A DNA stretch of 64,000 nucleotides. Source: Lamellibrachia columna (lineage: Eukaryota; Annelida; Polychaeta; Sabellida; Siboglinidae). Within the stretch, counting starts at the first letter, position 1. Every line of letters begins with the position of its first letter. Positions 1 through 11,729 of the stretch are shown piece after piece. Location: positions 1,455,501-1,519,500 of the forward strand of contig OY759275.1 in NCBI GenBank assembly GCA_963662155.1, read 5' to 3'. The notes beneath the pieces are model-generated. The model ran no database searches. It saw only the letters and a program-made list of their open reading frames with translations, and was not told the origin of the DNA. Both the position numbers and the translations under genes were made by a program.

Positions 1-3000
1 ATGGCTCTGTGGACAGTGGGAGCTGTCATGGCTCTGGGGACAGTGAGAGTTGTCATGGCTCTGGGGACAGTGAGAGTTGTCATGGCTTTGGGGACAGTGG
101 GAGCTGTCAGGACTCTGGGGGCAGTGGGAGTTGTCATGGCTCTGGGGACAGTGGGAGTTGTCATGGCTCTGGGGACAGTGGGGGCTGTCATGGCTCTGGG
201 GACAGTGAGAGTTGTCATGGCCCTGGAGACGGTGGGAGTTGTCATGGCTCTGGGGACAGTGGGAGTTGTCATGGCTCTAGGGACAGTGAGAGTTGTCATG
301 GCTCTGGGGACAGTGGGAGTTGTCATGGCTCTGGGGACAGTGGGGGCTGTCATGGCTCTGGGGACAGTGAGAGTTGTCATGGCTCTGGGGACAGTGGGAG
401 TTGTCATGGCTCTGGGGACAGTGGGAGTTGTCATGGCTCTGGGGACAGTGAGAGTTGTCATGGCTCTGGGGACAGTGAGAGTTGTCATGGCTCTGGGGAC
501 AGTGAGAGTTGTCATGGCTCTGGGGACAGTGGGGGCTGTCATGGCTCTGGGGACAGTGGGAGTTGTCATGGCTCTGGGGACATTGGGAGTTGTCATGGCT
601 CTGGGGACAGTGGGAGTTGTCATGGCTTTGGGGACAGTGAGGGCTGTCAGGACTCTGGGGACAGTGGGAGCTGTCAGGACTCTGGGGACAGTGGGAGTTG
701 TCATGGCTTTGGGGACAGTGGGAGCTGTCAGGACTCTGGGGACAGTGGGAGTTGTCATGACTTTGGGGCAGTGGGAGTTGTCATGACTTTGGGGCAGTGG
801 GAGTTGTCATGGCTCTGGGGACAGTGGGAGTTGTCATGGCTCTGGGGACAGTGGGGGCTGTCATGGCTCTGGGGACAGTGGGAGCTGTCATGGCTCTGGG
901 GACAGTGAGAGTTGTCATGGCTCTGGGGACAGTGAGAGTTGTCATGGCTTTGGGGACAGTGGGAGCTGTCAGGACTCTGGGGGCAGTGGGAGTTGTCATG
1001 GCTCTGGGGACAGTGGGAGTTGTCATGGCTCTGGGGACAGTGAGAGTTGTCATGGCTCTGGGGACAGTGGAGGCTGTCATGGCTCTGGGGACAGTGGGAG
1101 TTGTCATGGCTCTGGGGGCTGTCAGGACTCTGGGGACAGTGGAGGCTGTCATGGCTCTGGGGACAGTGGGGGCTGTCATGGCTCTGGGGACAGTGAGAGT
1201 TGTCATGGCCCTGGAGACAGTGGGAGTTGTCATGGCTCTGGGGACAGTGTGAGTTGTCATGGCTCTAGGGACAGTGAGAGTTGTCATGGCTCTGGGGACA
1301 GTGGGAGTTGTCATGGCTCTGGGGACAGTGGGGGCTGTCATGGCTCTGGGGACAGTGAGAGTTGTCATGGCTCTGGGGACAGTGGGGGCTGTCATGGCTC
1401 TGTGGACAGTGGGAGCTGTCATGGCTCTGGGGACAGTGAGAGTTGTCATGGCTCTGGGGACAGTGAGAGTTGTCATGGCTTTGGGGACAGTGGGAGCTGT
1501 CAGGACTCTGGGGGCAGTGGGAGTTGTCATGGCTCTGGGGACAGTGGGAGTTGTCATGGCTCTGGGGACAGTGGGGGCTGTCATGGCTCTGGGGACAGTG
1601 AGAGTTGTCATGGCCCTGGAGACGGTGGGAGTTGTCATGGCTCTGGGGACAGTGGGAGTTGTCATGGCTCTAGGGACAGCGAGAGTTGTCATGGCTCTGG
1701 GGACAGTGGGAGTTGTCATGGCTCTGGGGACAGTGGGGGCTGTCATGGCTCTGGGGACAGTGAGAGTTGTCATGGCTCTGGGGACAGTGGGAGTTGTCAT
1801 GGCTCTGGGGACAGTGGGAGTTGTCATGGCTCTGGGGACAGTGAGAGTTGTCATGGCTCTGGGGACAGTGAGAGTTGTCATGGCTCTGGGGACAGTGAGA
1901 GTTGTCATGGCTCTGGGGACAGTGGGGGCTGTCATGGCTCTGGGGACAGTGGGAGTTGTCATGGCTCTGGGGACATTGGGAGTTGTCATGGCTCTGGGGA
2001 CAGTGGGAGTTGTCATGGCTTTGGGGACAGTGAGGGCTGTCAGGACTCTGGGGACAGTGGGAGTTGTCATGACTTTGGGGCAGTGGGAGTTGTCATGACT
2101 TTGGGGCAGTGGGAGTTGTCATGGCTCTGGGGACAGTGGGAGTTGTCATGGCTCTGGGGACAGTGGGAGTTGTCATGGCTCTGGGGACAGTGGGGGCTGT
2201 CATGGCTCTGGGGACAGTGGGAGCTGTCATGGCTCTGGGGACAGTGAGAGTTGTCATGGCTCTGGGGACAGTGAGAGTTGTCATGGCTTTGGGGACAGTG
2301 GGAGCTGTCAGGACTCTGGGGGCAGTGGGAGTTGTCATGGCTCTGGGGACAGTGGGAGTTGTCATGGCTCTGGGGACAGTGAGAGTTGTCATGGCTCTGG
2401 GGACAGTGGAGGCTGTTATGGCTCTGGGGACAGTGGGAGTTGTCATGGCTCTGGGGGCTGTCAGGACTCTGGGGACAGTGGAGGCTGTCATGGCTCTGGG
2501 GACAGTGGGGGCTGTCATGGCTCTGGGGACAGTGAGAGTTGTCATGGCCCTGGAGACAGTGGGAGTTGTCATGGCTCTGGGGACAGTGTGAGTTGTCATG
2601 GCTCTAGGGACAGTGAGAGTTGTCATGGCTCTGGGGACAGTGGGAGTTGTCATGGCTCTGGGGACAGTGGGGGCTGTCATGGCTCTGGGGACAGTGAGAG
2701 TTGTCATGGCTCTGGGGACAGTGGGAGTTGTCATGGCTCTGGGGACAGTGGGAGTTGTCATGGCTCTGGGGACAGTGAGAGTTGTCATGGCTCTGGGGAC
2801 AGTGGGAGTTGTCATGGCTCTGGGGACAGTGGGGGCTGTCATGGCTCTGGGGACAGTGTGAGTTGTCATGGCTCTGGGGACAGTGGGAGTTGTCATGGCT
2901 CTGGGGACAGTGGGAGTTGTCATGGCTCTGGGGACAGTGAGAGTTGTCATGGCTCTGGGGACAGTGAGAGTTGTCATGGCTCTGGGGACAGTGGGATTTG

Positions 3001-3290
3001 TCATGGCTCTGGGGACAGTGAGAGTTGTCATGGCTCTGGGGACAGTGGGAGTTGTCATGGCTCTGGGGACAGTGGGAGTTGTCATGGCTCTGGGGACAGT
3101 GAGAGTTGTCATGGCTCTGGGGACAGTGAGAGTTGTCATGGCTCTGGGGACAGTGGAGGCTGTCATGGCTCTGGGGACAGTGGGAGTTGTCATGGCTCTG
3201 GGGGCTGTCAGGACTCTGGGGACAGTGAGGGCTGTCATGGCTCTGGGGACATTGGGAGCTGTCATGGCCCTGGAGACAGTGGGAGCCAAT
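1..3290. repeat. 27-bp minisatellite, about 120 copies
   Basis: The unit is 27 bp (core ggctctggggacagtggg plus agttgtcat) and is repeated from the window edge to about 3290, so the array continues to the left. Variant units (agctgtcag, gactttggggcag, gccctggagac) recur in the same order with an offset of about 1.3-1.4 kb. For example, the gactttggggcag pair occurs near 760 and 2080, and the cagtgtgagttg variant near 1245 and 2585. This indicates large internal duplications. Because 27 is a multiple of three and the unit has few stops, several frames stay open on both strands. I see no sign that it codes. Confidence 0.95.
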
Positions 3291-3357
3291 ATAAGCCAGT
3301 AATAAGTTCTGCAGTTCTGTTTCAATTAGTCCGGTTGCCAGCTATACAAAGTAGAAC

Positions 3358-3605
3358 ACAACAGGGTACATACAAAGTTTTTTTTGCGATTTCTGGTACT
3401 TTAGGGTGCACTGATCCAGAAACTCATGATGTCACTTTGGCATCATTGAGCAACTTTTACAAAAAAAATTTGAATGCCATTGCCACTGTATATGGCAGTT
3501 GCGAAGCACAGGTGCTTTTGAAGTTTTGTGAATAGCCAAAGTGGTATCATGCTGTTTCTGGATCAGTACACCCTAATGTACCAGAAACCACAAAAAACCC
3601 GTTGT
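3358..3605. repeat. Foldback (inverted repeat) element
   Basis: The left arm at 3358-3441 and the right arm at 3535-3605 are imperfect reverse complements around a 93-bp spacer. Both contain tttctggtac, agggtg and ctgatccagaaac. The arms differ by small indels and substitutions. It may be a foldback-type non-autonomous transposon; no clear target duplication is visible because the 27-bp array and a 46-bp repeat abut it. Confidence 0.75.
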
Positions 3606-3738
3606 ACACTACTTCAAGGTCTAACCCCTCTGGTGTCGGGCTAAACGTTGTACACTACTTCAAGGTCTAACCCCTCTGGTGTCGGGCTAAACGTTGTACA
3701 CTACTTCAAGGTCTAACCCCTCTGGTGTCGGGCTAAAC
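3601..3738. repeat. 46-bp tandem repeat, 3 copies
   Basis: There are three essentially identical 46-bp units starting at 3601, 3647 and 3693 (each begins gttgtacactacttcaagg). The first unit overlaps the end of the foldback arm. The near identity of the units suggests recent amplification. Confidence 0.95.
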
Positions 3739-4591
3739 GTAATCAATAGTTCTAATTGAGGATTTGGAGATGGTCTCGCTTTCTTTAAATGATTTTATGT
3801 GGCATATTTTTTAGTTATGACTGATATGATACTCTGAATCAGGGTGTCATTTCATATATGCTTTATTCCATTTGTGAACCTGTTGTAGACTTGTGAAAGT
3901 TTACCATCGACCATTCTATGTGCTTAGTGCGTAGAGCGCGTAGAGTACTGCTGAAACTACATCGTTGCTAAATGAACATTAATGAATTTATTTTAATTTT
4001 CTTCCTATTTTGTTTTCCCATCCTGTCCATGTGACATGTTTTTTTTTACAACTAGTATTTAGATATTCCAGCAATATTGAAATTTCTTGCAATTTGTACC
4101 AACTGGTGAAATTATTCATCTCAGTCATCACCTAATGGGGCAAGCTCCTGAATATATGAGATGTTGAAGGTACTACTTTTGAATGTTCACTGTCACCACT
4201 AAGTCTGGTGCCCTGCCTTGTACATAGTGGCTAAGGGTATATTTATACTACTGTTGACTGTTAAAGGGTTTAGTTTGCATCACATTGTTATGTGTAGTGA
4301 TAGGCATCTACGATTAATAATGTTAGTGTAATTATTTGTGTTTTCATTTTTAATAATCAGTGTTTGTATTAGTACTACACATGTTTTAAATTGTGTATTT
4401 AGAAAACCGTACAGTGACATTTTATATTATATATTATATTCAATCATTAGCCCAAGAACACGGACAAGTGTGGCGTTGTATTTGTTTTTCTGTTATACCT
4501 TTTGAATATATAAATTGTTCTGTTAAGAAAAGCGAAACATGTTGTGTATTATCTGCATCAGTAGAACATCTGACATGACTGTTATGATGTC
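3739..4591. other. Unassigned AT-rich interval
   Basis: This is AT-rich sequence without a recognisable gene or repeat family. The short ORF at 4393-4578 has no recognisable domain and is probably chance. Confidence 0.6.
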
Positions 4592-4995
4592 ACCCTACAT
4601 TGATGTCCAGTAACCCTACACTGATGTCCAGAAGTAGCCCTACATCGATGTCCAGTAACCCTACATCGGTGTCCAGTAGCCCTACATTGGTGTCCAATAG
4701 CCCTACATCGATGTCCGTTAGCCCTACATTGCCATCCAGTAACCCTACATTGCTGTCCAGTAACCCTACATTTATATACATTAGCCCTACATTGGTGTCC
4801 AGTAACCCTACACTGATGTCCAGAAGTAGCCCTACATAGATGTCCAGTAACCCTACATTGATGTCCAGTAGCCCTACATTGATCTCCAGTAACCCTACAT
4901 AGATGTCCAGTAGCCCTACATTGATGTCCAGTAGCCTTACATTGATGTCCAGTAGCCCTATATTGATGTCAAGTAGCCCTACATTGGTGTATAGG
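4592..4995. repeat. 18-bp minisatellite, degenerate
   Basis: About 20 copies of an approximately 18-bp unit (agccctacattgatgtcc), with occasional 3-bp insertions such as agaagtagccc. It is open on both strands because the unit is a multiple of three. The flank to about 5440 shows nothing recognisable. Confidence 0.9.
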
Positions 4996-5439
4996 TGAAT
5001 AGGGCGGAGGAATGCCAGGGGTAACCCGCAGGGACAGATTCAGGAGTTAGCCATCCAGGACGGCTTTGGGTGAAATCTCTGTTGCTGGAATAGGCCATAG
5101 GGCATCATATTTGTTCTCAATTCTTGAAATATTTATACCCACATTCGCCGTGTTACTGTTGCATAGTTCAGTTTCAGCATTTAAACTCCGCTGGGGGATA
5201 GATAATAAGCATGATATTGTACAGGGTGGTCCAAGACATAGGGGCCCTTGTACCTTGCGAGGATAAACATGTTTGTTTTGTGCAGCACTCAACCTGCCTC
5301 TCTAAACGTTTACGCTAATTTCTGAATAACACTTTTTGTTGGAAAATTTACGTAATCAGGGAATTTATCGATAAACATGTTTTACAATTTTTTTTAAAGA
5401 GTTTTTTAAGTATACTTCAATGAGGAGTAGGGGAAGGCA

Positions 5440-5810
5440 GTGTTAGTTGAGCCACTGGGTTAGTTGAGCCACCCATGTTTCCCAGGAAACTACAGCAGCG
5501 ACAGTTACATGGTACCATCCAGTGATTGAACGTGTTATTAAAACACGAATGACGTATAATAGGTTACATTTATCACAACAGTCAGACGTTATTGTTTGTG
5601 CTCTGATGCGTGGTTTAACTAAGCACAGAGAAGAAGAGTATCTACATAACTTCGTGCATTAATGAGAAGTTAATTAAATACGCTTAATTGTCGAAACGGC
5701 TAGTTGAGTCACCCAAGGCCCAAGGCAAGGGAGGATTAGTTGAGTCACCCAAGGCCCAAGGGAGCATTAGTTGAGTCATCCAAGGCCCAAGGGAGCATTA
5801 GTTGAACAGC
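5440..5810. repeat. Degenerate 'tagttgagtcaccc' repeats
   Basis: Short units containing ttagttgagccaccc or ttagttgagtcacccaagg recur near 5445-5475 and again at 5700-5805, interrupted by about 220 bp of unique sequence. The last copies form a 24-30-bp tandem run. Confidence 0.7.
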
Positions 5811-6189
5811 GGTTAAAGATCGAATATGAGTGTTCTTTACCCCAAAACACATCAAGGAATTCGTTTTTCCGAACACATTGGTACATCGGATAGCTACAAG
5901 ACAACACATTAGTAGTTAGCTACACTGGTTGCGATTGGCCAATAAGTCTACATTAATTAAGTGTGTCAACTTATTAATTAAGCGTGTAGACTTGTCATAG
6001 ATGTGTTGTACCCAATGGGTAGATGTGTTGGCTGAGTTGTTATGATTTTGTATGATTTTTTACAAGGCCTACGTTAAATATATGATTTTAAAATGGAAAC
6101 ATATTTGTTAATTTTACCACCAAATCTATCTAGACCTGTGTGTAAATTTCTCACTTGTAATCATCGGTTGCCGAATCAGCAAGGCAGGT

Positions 6190-6640
6190 AATGCCAGGTA
6201 TAGTGGAATGGATAGGCGAGAGTGAATTTGTACTCTATGTGATTGTAATGATATTGGGGATGAGTTTCATTATTTGTTTAAATGTACTTTTTTCAAGAAG
6301 CTAGACTTAAGTTTATTTCTAGATATTATTTTGTGAGGCCAAACACTCTAAAAATGGATCAGTTGTTTAATTTATCAAGCCATGCAAAGCTAATTAAATT
6401 AGGTAAATTCGTACAGGAAATTTTAAATAGTTTTAAGTTGTAAGTTGACCTTCCTGTGACACTTTTTTATATTGTATTTTGGTAAACCATTTACCAATGT
6501 AATCTATAAGTATTATTGAAGCCTGGATTACATACACTTATAATCATCTCATAGTATAACAGTCTGCAACATTGTAATTCTCGTGTAATCTATTAAGGTT
6601 TTTGAGAATAAAGTTTAATTGAATTGAATATATTTAACAA
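6190..6640 (+). pseudogene. LINE ORF2 C-terminus and 3' tail, 5' truncated
   Basis: Translation gives a Cys-rich segment (C-x2-C, then GDEFHYLFKC) near 6229-6295. A frameshift follows, then a segment containing YYFVRPNTLKM and ending in a stop at 6441-6443. This C-x2-C ... H-x4-C block is typical of the C-terminus of many jockey/CR1-group non-LTR ORF2 proteins. The 3' sequence ends around aataaagtttaattgaattg, an AATAAA-containing tail with short GAATT-like repeats. It is a dead 3' fragment of an insertion. The LINE assignment is confident, the clade is not. Confidence 0.7.
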
Positions 6641-6687
6641 TAAAATTGACAGATGTCTGATAAGGGCCGTATATTAAAAATGGTTGG

Positions 6688-6765
6688 ACTTTCGGTAAAC
6701 CAATGGCTTCCTTGTCCATTTGACACCCGGAACTTTTAGCTTAGGGTGGGAATCTTGTTAAATGT
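6688..6765 (+). mobile_element. Diverged 3' UTR fragment of the 23-30 kb LINE family
   Basis: The segment ccaatggcttccttgtcca followed by atcttgttaaatgttg matches the 3' UTR of the LINE copies ending near 26030 and 27893, with substitutions. It is a very short 5'-truncated insertion. Confidence 0.6.
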
Positions 6766-7974
6766 TGTTCAATCTTGTTTTTATTCGGTATTCCTAATAT
6801 TCTCCACTCCTTATTTTAAATGTGCTGACAACATTGTGAAGACAGCTGAAAGACATGCTCCATTCTACAAAATGTATGCTTCAGTTGAGAATAGTAATAT
6901 TAAAATCACATTTCTTCAAGTTTGCGGTTCTTGGTGTATAACCATGAGATACAGAAGGGTTCATTTGTCGACAAGCGCTGGGCCTGTTCCCCTTACAGTA
7001 CTGTACACGCGATGACATTCCTTTGACGGTGTTCAGTCATGCGAGTCCGTCATGTCAAAGTTGACAGGATAAATGTATGCAACAGCGACCACCCCAACAG
7101 GGTGAGGAAGTGGGGCTACGTAAAGGGTTTCGTTACATCGACAATAAGTGACGTCTTTCTAGGGTGTTCATTACAGAAGTCTCGGAATGTGAAATCTACC
7201 TCAACGCCAGCTGACACAGTAAGTCAATATTAATATGTGTTTATTGATTGGACAAACACTGCACCCATTGAACAGTGGGGTATACTACTGTTAGGGCGTC
7301 TGTTTCTCAACTGGCGAGACTAAGGTCACGGGGCCACGATGTATTGAACGACACATTTACAAATTACTTGTATTTACTGGTAACTAACCGTTAACACTGG
7401 CTTCTAGTTATACAAACGTAGCCAAAGTTGCGGAATACACTGGACAGACCGATAATATAAGTGTTAGCACGGTGTTAAAAATCAGTGGTTATGTCAAGCA
7501 TTTAACTTTCTCAAGCTGTCATAAGAGACAAGCCGCCATTAAAGTACCGGTCACGCTTCGTTACGTGGTGACCAATGTATGTCACCTTATTAGGGTGACC
7601 CAGAAATGCAACACATACCTGTATAATTCATACGCATCCAACTATTTAGTCCCTCTATATAATTCAATTGCATTAAATCATCTGCATTTTCACCCTGAAT
7701 CATTAGTAATAATTATATTAAGTGCATAAAAAAACGCCATAAAACAGGACAAAGTCCATTCAGAGAAACCTAAGATATATGTTAAAATAACTAATTAAGT
7801 AAATAGGACTAATGTATTTGTTAAAATATGATGCATATTGTATATATATATTAATATATTAATTAGTTAAAACATTACAAATATTTAAACGCATACACAA
7901 ACATTATTGATTTACTTACGTCATCGACTTAATCTGGAGACGAGTTCCTTCAGCGGTCTCGATTCGGTATCATC
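6766..7974. other. Unassigned interval
   Basis: There is no recognisable domain, RNA gene or tandem array. ORFs of 89, 64 and 85 codons (6746-7015, 7039-7233, 7472-7729) show nothing I recognise. An AT-rich stretch with ttaatatatt repeats lies near 7840-7870. Confidence 0.5.
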
Positions 7975-9478
7975 AGCAATGACGGAACTGTGGTCAAAGC
8001 TGAAGATAGCCACAATCACCAACCCAACCCTGGTGTACAAGCGAGACAGTTGAGAGGAAACACGCGGAAGCGAGCCAGGGATGAAACGACATCAATGTAG
8101 GCGATTTACGACCACGAAAAGGTGAAGCTGCTTCAACAAAGTTCTATCGCGACGTCATCACAAGCTGAGACAGCATCTGCTCTGCTCCTCAGTTCCAGCG
8201 TGGGAAGTCATCCCTGTATGGCGAACAGAGGAAACGCTTCCCCCAATGTCATCTACAAGGGGTGACATTGACCTGGACGGCCAGTGGACAACTACAGTCC
8301 AGGGAGATCGGTGCCTGCTCGGTGAGGAAGGCGATGTCATCTACAAGGGGTGACATTGACCTGGACGGCCAGTGGACAACTACAGTCCAGGGAGATCGGT
8401 TCCTGCTCGGCGAGGAAGGCGATGTCATCTACAAGGGGTGACATTGACCTGGACGGCCAGTGGACAACTACAGTCCAGGGAGATCGGTTCCTGCTCGGCG
8501 AGGATGGCGATGTCATCTACAAGGGGTGACATTGACCTGGACGGCCAGTGGACAACTACAGTCCAGGGAGATCGGTTCCTGCTCGGCGAGGATGGCGATG
8601 TCATCTACAAGGGGTGACATTGACCTGGACGGCCAGTGGACAACTACAGTCCAGGGAGATCGGTTCCTGCTCGGCGAGGATGGCGATGTCATCTACAAGG
8701 GGTGACATTGACCTGGACGGCCAGTGGACAACTACAGTCCAGGGAGATCGGTTCCTGCTCGGCGAGGAAGGCGATGTCATCTACAACGGGTGACATTGAT
8801 CTGGACGGCCAGTGGACAACTACAGTCCAGGGAGATCGGTTCCTGCTCGGCGGGGATGGCGATGGAGTCGACAAGATTATGGTGTTCACATCCGACTCCG
8901 CTCGGCCTGCGCTAGCGAACGCTAATACTTGTCACATGGATGACACGTTTGTACTAGCGCCAAGGTTGTTTTACCAAATTGTCACACTGCATGCGTTCGT
9001 CCTTGGAGTGACGCTGCCACTTGTTTTTTTATCCTGTCCTCGTGAAGGAAAAGTCTGCATCACTCGGATTCACCATCAGTCATCAACGCATCATGCACGA
9101 CTTTGAAAAAGGTCTCATCAATGCCTACCTACACGTGTTTCCAGGCGTGATTCTCAAGGGCTGCTATTTCCACTAGGCTCAGTGTCTGTGGAGGAGACTT
9201 CCAAATATGGGGCTCTCCGTCAGCTACAGAGAGAATGCTGACAACAGGAATTGGTTTCGTGTGTCACTAGCAATGCCTTTGTCCCAATGTCAGTCCCGGT
9301 GTCACACGTGAAAGATGCATTCGAATTTGTGAGGAGTACAGCACCAGATGTCCCCTTCTTCAATGACTACTTCGACAGCTCGTGGATGAACGGACAGTAT
9401 CCTATCGACATGTGGTTGTCTACTTCTATCATGTCTGGACTATTGTTTTCTAATGACGAGGTGGGAAAACTAACCTAA
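7975..9478 (+). pseudogene. FLYWCH/MULE-type transposase remnant
   Basis: Read through several frames, this stretch gives a coherent Mutator-like transposase. At 7975-8130 a segment with DSHNHQPNP and RKRARDETTS resembles the end of a FLYWCH zinc finger (His-x-His) plus its linker, broken by an in-frame TAG. At 8790-9030 IDLDGQWTTTVQGDRFLLG leads into IMVFTSDSARPALAN and HMDDTFVLAPRLFYQIVTLH, the DDTF block holding the first catalytic Asp of the MULE domain. At 9090-9180 HDFEKGLINAYLHVFPGV leads to KGCYFH, the DFE..A...FP...GC.FH block typical of MULE transposases. At 9340-9410 DVPFFNDYFDSSWMNGQYPI follows. Stops and frameshifts between blocks and the internal 88-bp array show it is inactive. 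The family call rests on motif recognition. Confidence 0.75.
8253..8868 (+). repeat. 88-bp tandem repeat, 7 copies, inside transposase ORF
   Basis: Seven 88-bp units begin at 8253, 8341, 8429, 8517, 8605, 8693 and 8781 (each near ctacaaggggtgacattgac). The unit is the transposase segment encoding RGDIDLDGQWTTTVQGDR. Because 88 is not a multiple of three, each copy shifts frame, so the amplification by itself destroys the ORF. Copies differ by one to a few bases. Confidence 0.95.
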
Positions 9479-9485
9479 TACAGAG

Positions 9486-9985
9486 TAGCCGAAGTGGGAG
9501 TAGGTGAAGTGGGAGTAGGTGAAGTGGGAGTAGGCAAAGTGGGAGTAGCCGAAGTGGGAGTAGCCGAAGTGGGAGTAGGCGAAGTTGGAGTAGGCGAAGT
9601 GGGAGTAGGCAAAGTGGGAGTAGCCGAAGTGGGAGTAGGCAGTGGGAGTAAGCGAAGTAGGGGTAGGCAAAGTGGGAGTAGGCGAAGTGGGAGTAGACGA
9701 AGTTGGGGTAGGCAAAGTGGGAGTAGCCGAAGTGGGAGTAGGCAAAGTGGGAGTAAGCGAAGTAGGGGTAGGCAAAGTGGGAGTAGGCGAAGTGGGAGTA
9801 GACGAAGTTGGGGTAGGCAAAGTGGGAGTAGCCGAAGTGGGAGTAGGCAAAGTGGGAGTAAGCGAAGTAGGGGTAGGCGAAATAGGAGTAGGCTAAGTGG
9901 GAGTAGGCGAAGTGGGAGTAGGCAAAGTGGGAGTAGACTAAGTGGGAGTAGATTAAGTGGGAGTAGACTAAGTGGGAGTAGACGA
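9486..9985. repeat. 15-bp minisatellite, about 33 copies
   Basis: The unit is close to gaagtgggagtaggc, with phase-shifting 1-3-bp losses near 9640. A block of about 110 bp (aagcgaagtaggggtagg...) recurs at about 9650, 9750 and 9860, giving a higher-order pattern. The ORFs on both strands are by-products of the unit length. Confidence 0.92.
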
Positions 9986-9989
9986 AGTG

Positions 9990-11729
9990 TGGTATCCCGC
10001 ACGTACCAATATGCTCGGTAGGAGAAGGTCACACCCGGACTGGGAGCCAGTGTCTCGGTAATGCCAAGTAGAGCCGATAAGGGTCCCAACGTTTTAGTTT
10101 GTCTTCCACCCAACTCCCCTTCACCTCGCTCGCTTACTAAGTTGTTCGTTCAGCGGTACATTTCCAGATGATTACACGCCCCCAAGATACAGACCCCCTA
10201 GATTCAACTAGATTTAACAAGATTGCCACACGTACGAAGCTACACGCTCTTGGTAGCAAATAGCCAACGAAACAGTTGTCTGGTTGAACATCCACCATTT
10301 TAATGTCGTGTGTCCCTCTCGTGTCAGATCTATATCCATTCAATATGACAATTCTGTTTCTGACCCGTTTACACTCTTGGCAAATACTCCAATTAGTGTT
10401 CGACCTCTGTGACTGACAACAACTTCCAGTCGACGCTGTTGTTTTAGTATTTCTGCTCTCTAATTCTTCTACAAGATATATGTTTAAAGTAAGATAGTTT
10501 ATCTATGTCATCATAACCAATAAATGGACGCTTCAATTTGATAGTATACAGCTATATAGAAAAACTGTCCTGACGATTGATCGAAGAGAAACTAGGGAGT
10601 GACAAATGGATGGCATTTACGCAAACTATGAACAATAACGTAGCGCCACCGACACAAATATGATAACATCTTACATAAGCTGCACTGCTACCTGCACGAC
10701 GGCTTACGCCGACTTGAACAGTTGAACGTCTGTCAGTGATTTGTCCACAGGCCAGTGACTTGTCCACGGGTCAGTGAACTGACGCGGCACGCTCGTGTCT
10801 CAAGTAGGTCACTTAAACAAGCAAGTCTATGCTCAGGCGATGTTTGCGAAGTCTGTGCATATAAAGCACGGGTGACACAGGCATAACAGCCTAGGTCATT
10901 ACCTTAACTTACAGTCACGTTGGATATCAGGAGCGTTGCGAACAGGGGCATCCATTGACATGCACTGGTAACAGGAGCATCCATTGACATGCACTGGTAA
11001 CAGACTCAATGTCATTTAGGAAGCTAAAGAAGAATTTACAAAACGATCTCGACACATTAACTAAACTGTCTGAAACAACGTATGTTGTTCTTGTTTTGTC
11101 ATAAATGCTTGCATAGATGATACGAGGGCTTAACACACGTAGCCCCCATGCCACTAACCCCCTGGGCAACTGACACTAAAGGGGGCGGGGGGCTGTGGCA
11201 CTTGTTACCCATTTGCCAACACTTCCTGGCTATCATATATCTAGTGAGCACATTCAAGGAATGGAACCGTAAACACCATCGTTTGCTTTTTAATCGTATG
11301 ATTTGTAGTCTCAAATAGAAATGAATGTGCTAATAAATGACAACTTATGGCACAGCCAGAAGTAATTTTATGTCTTGTAATGGATGGTGCCATGATCCAA
11401 ACCCGGTTACATCCTAACACCCCTATGCCACGCATGTGGAAGTGTCCAGTGCAGGGCATCTTGGGATAGCTAGCCCATGCAGTTCAGACTTAAGTTGTAT
11501 TGTTTTGAACTCGCTTGTATCTTGCTTTGATTCGCTGTGCTACGTTGTATGTTTATTTTATTTAGTTTGATACGACCCTGTCTGGTTGGAACAGCATAGC
11601 TTTTGTTACATCCGGTAGTTCTACCCGTTTCCTTTTACGTCGATTTCAGCTACTTTTTTGTTGCGTGACCTATATTTGTGCGACGGATTTTTCCTACTCC
11701 GTTGCCTCGCATCGACATAAGGATCACGC
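9990..11729. other. Unassigned interval with minor duplications
   Basis: No gene is recognisable. A 30-bp direct duplication lies at about 10943-11002 (catccattgacatgcactgg). At 10200-10235 agatttaacaagattgcca matches the reverse complement of the 3' tail of the 23-30 kb LINE family and may be another tiny fragment. The minus-strand ORF at 11621-12031 is opposite the SGNH remnant and is judged a shadow. Confidence 0.5.

Noticed and set aside
1..3302. Long ORFs (up to 429 codons) in the 27-bp array on both strands
   Set aside because: All are created by a stop-poor 3n unit, with low-complexity translations in several frames at once.
9494..10113. Gly/Val- and Arg/Ser-rich ORFs
   Set aside because: Products of the 15-bp minisatellite.
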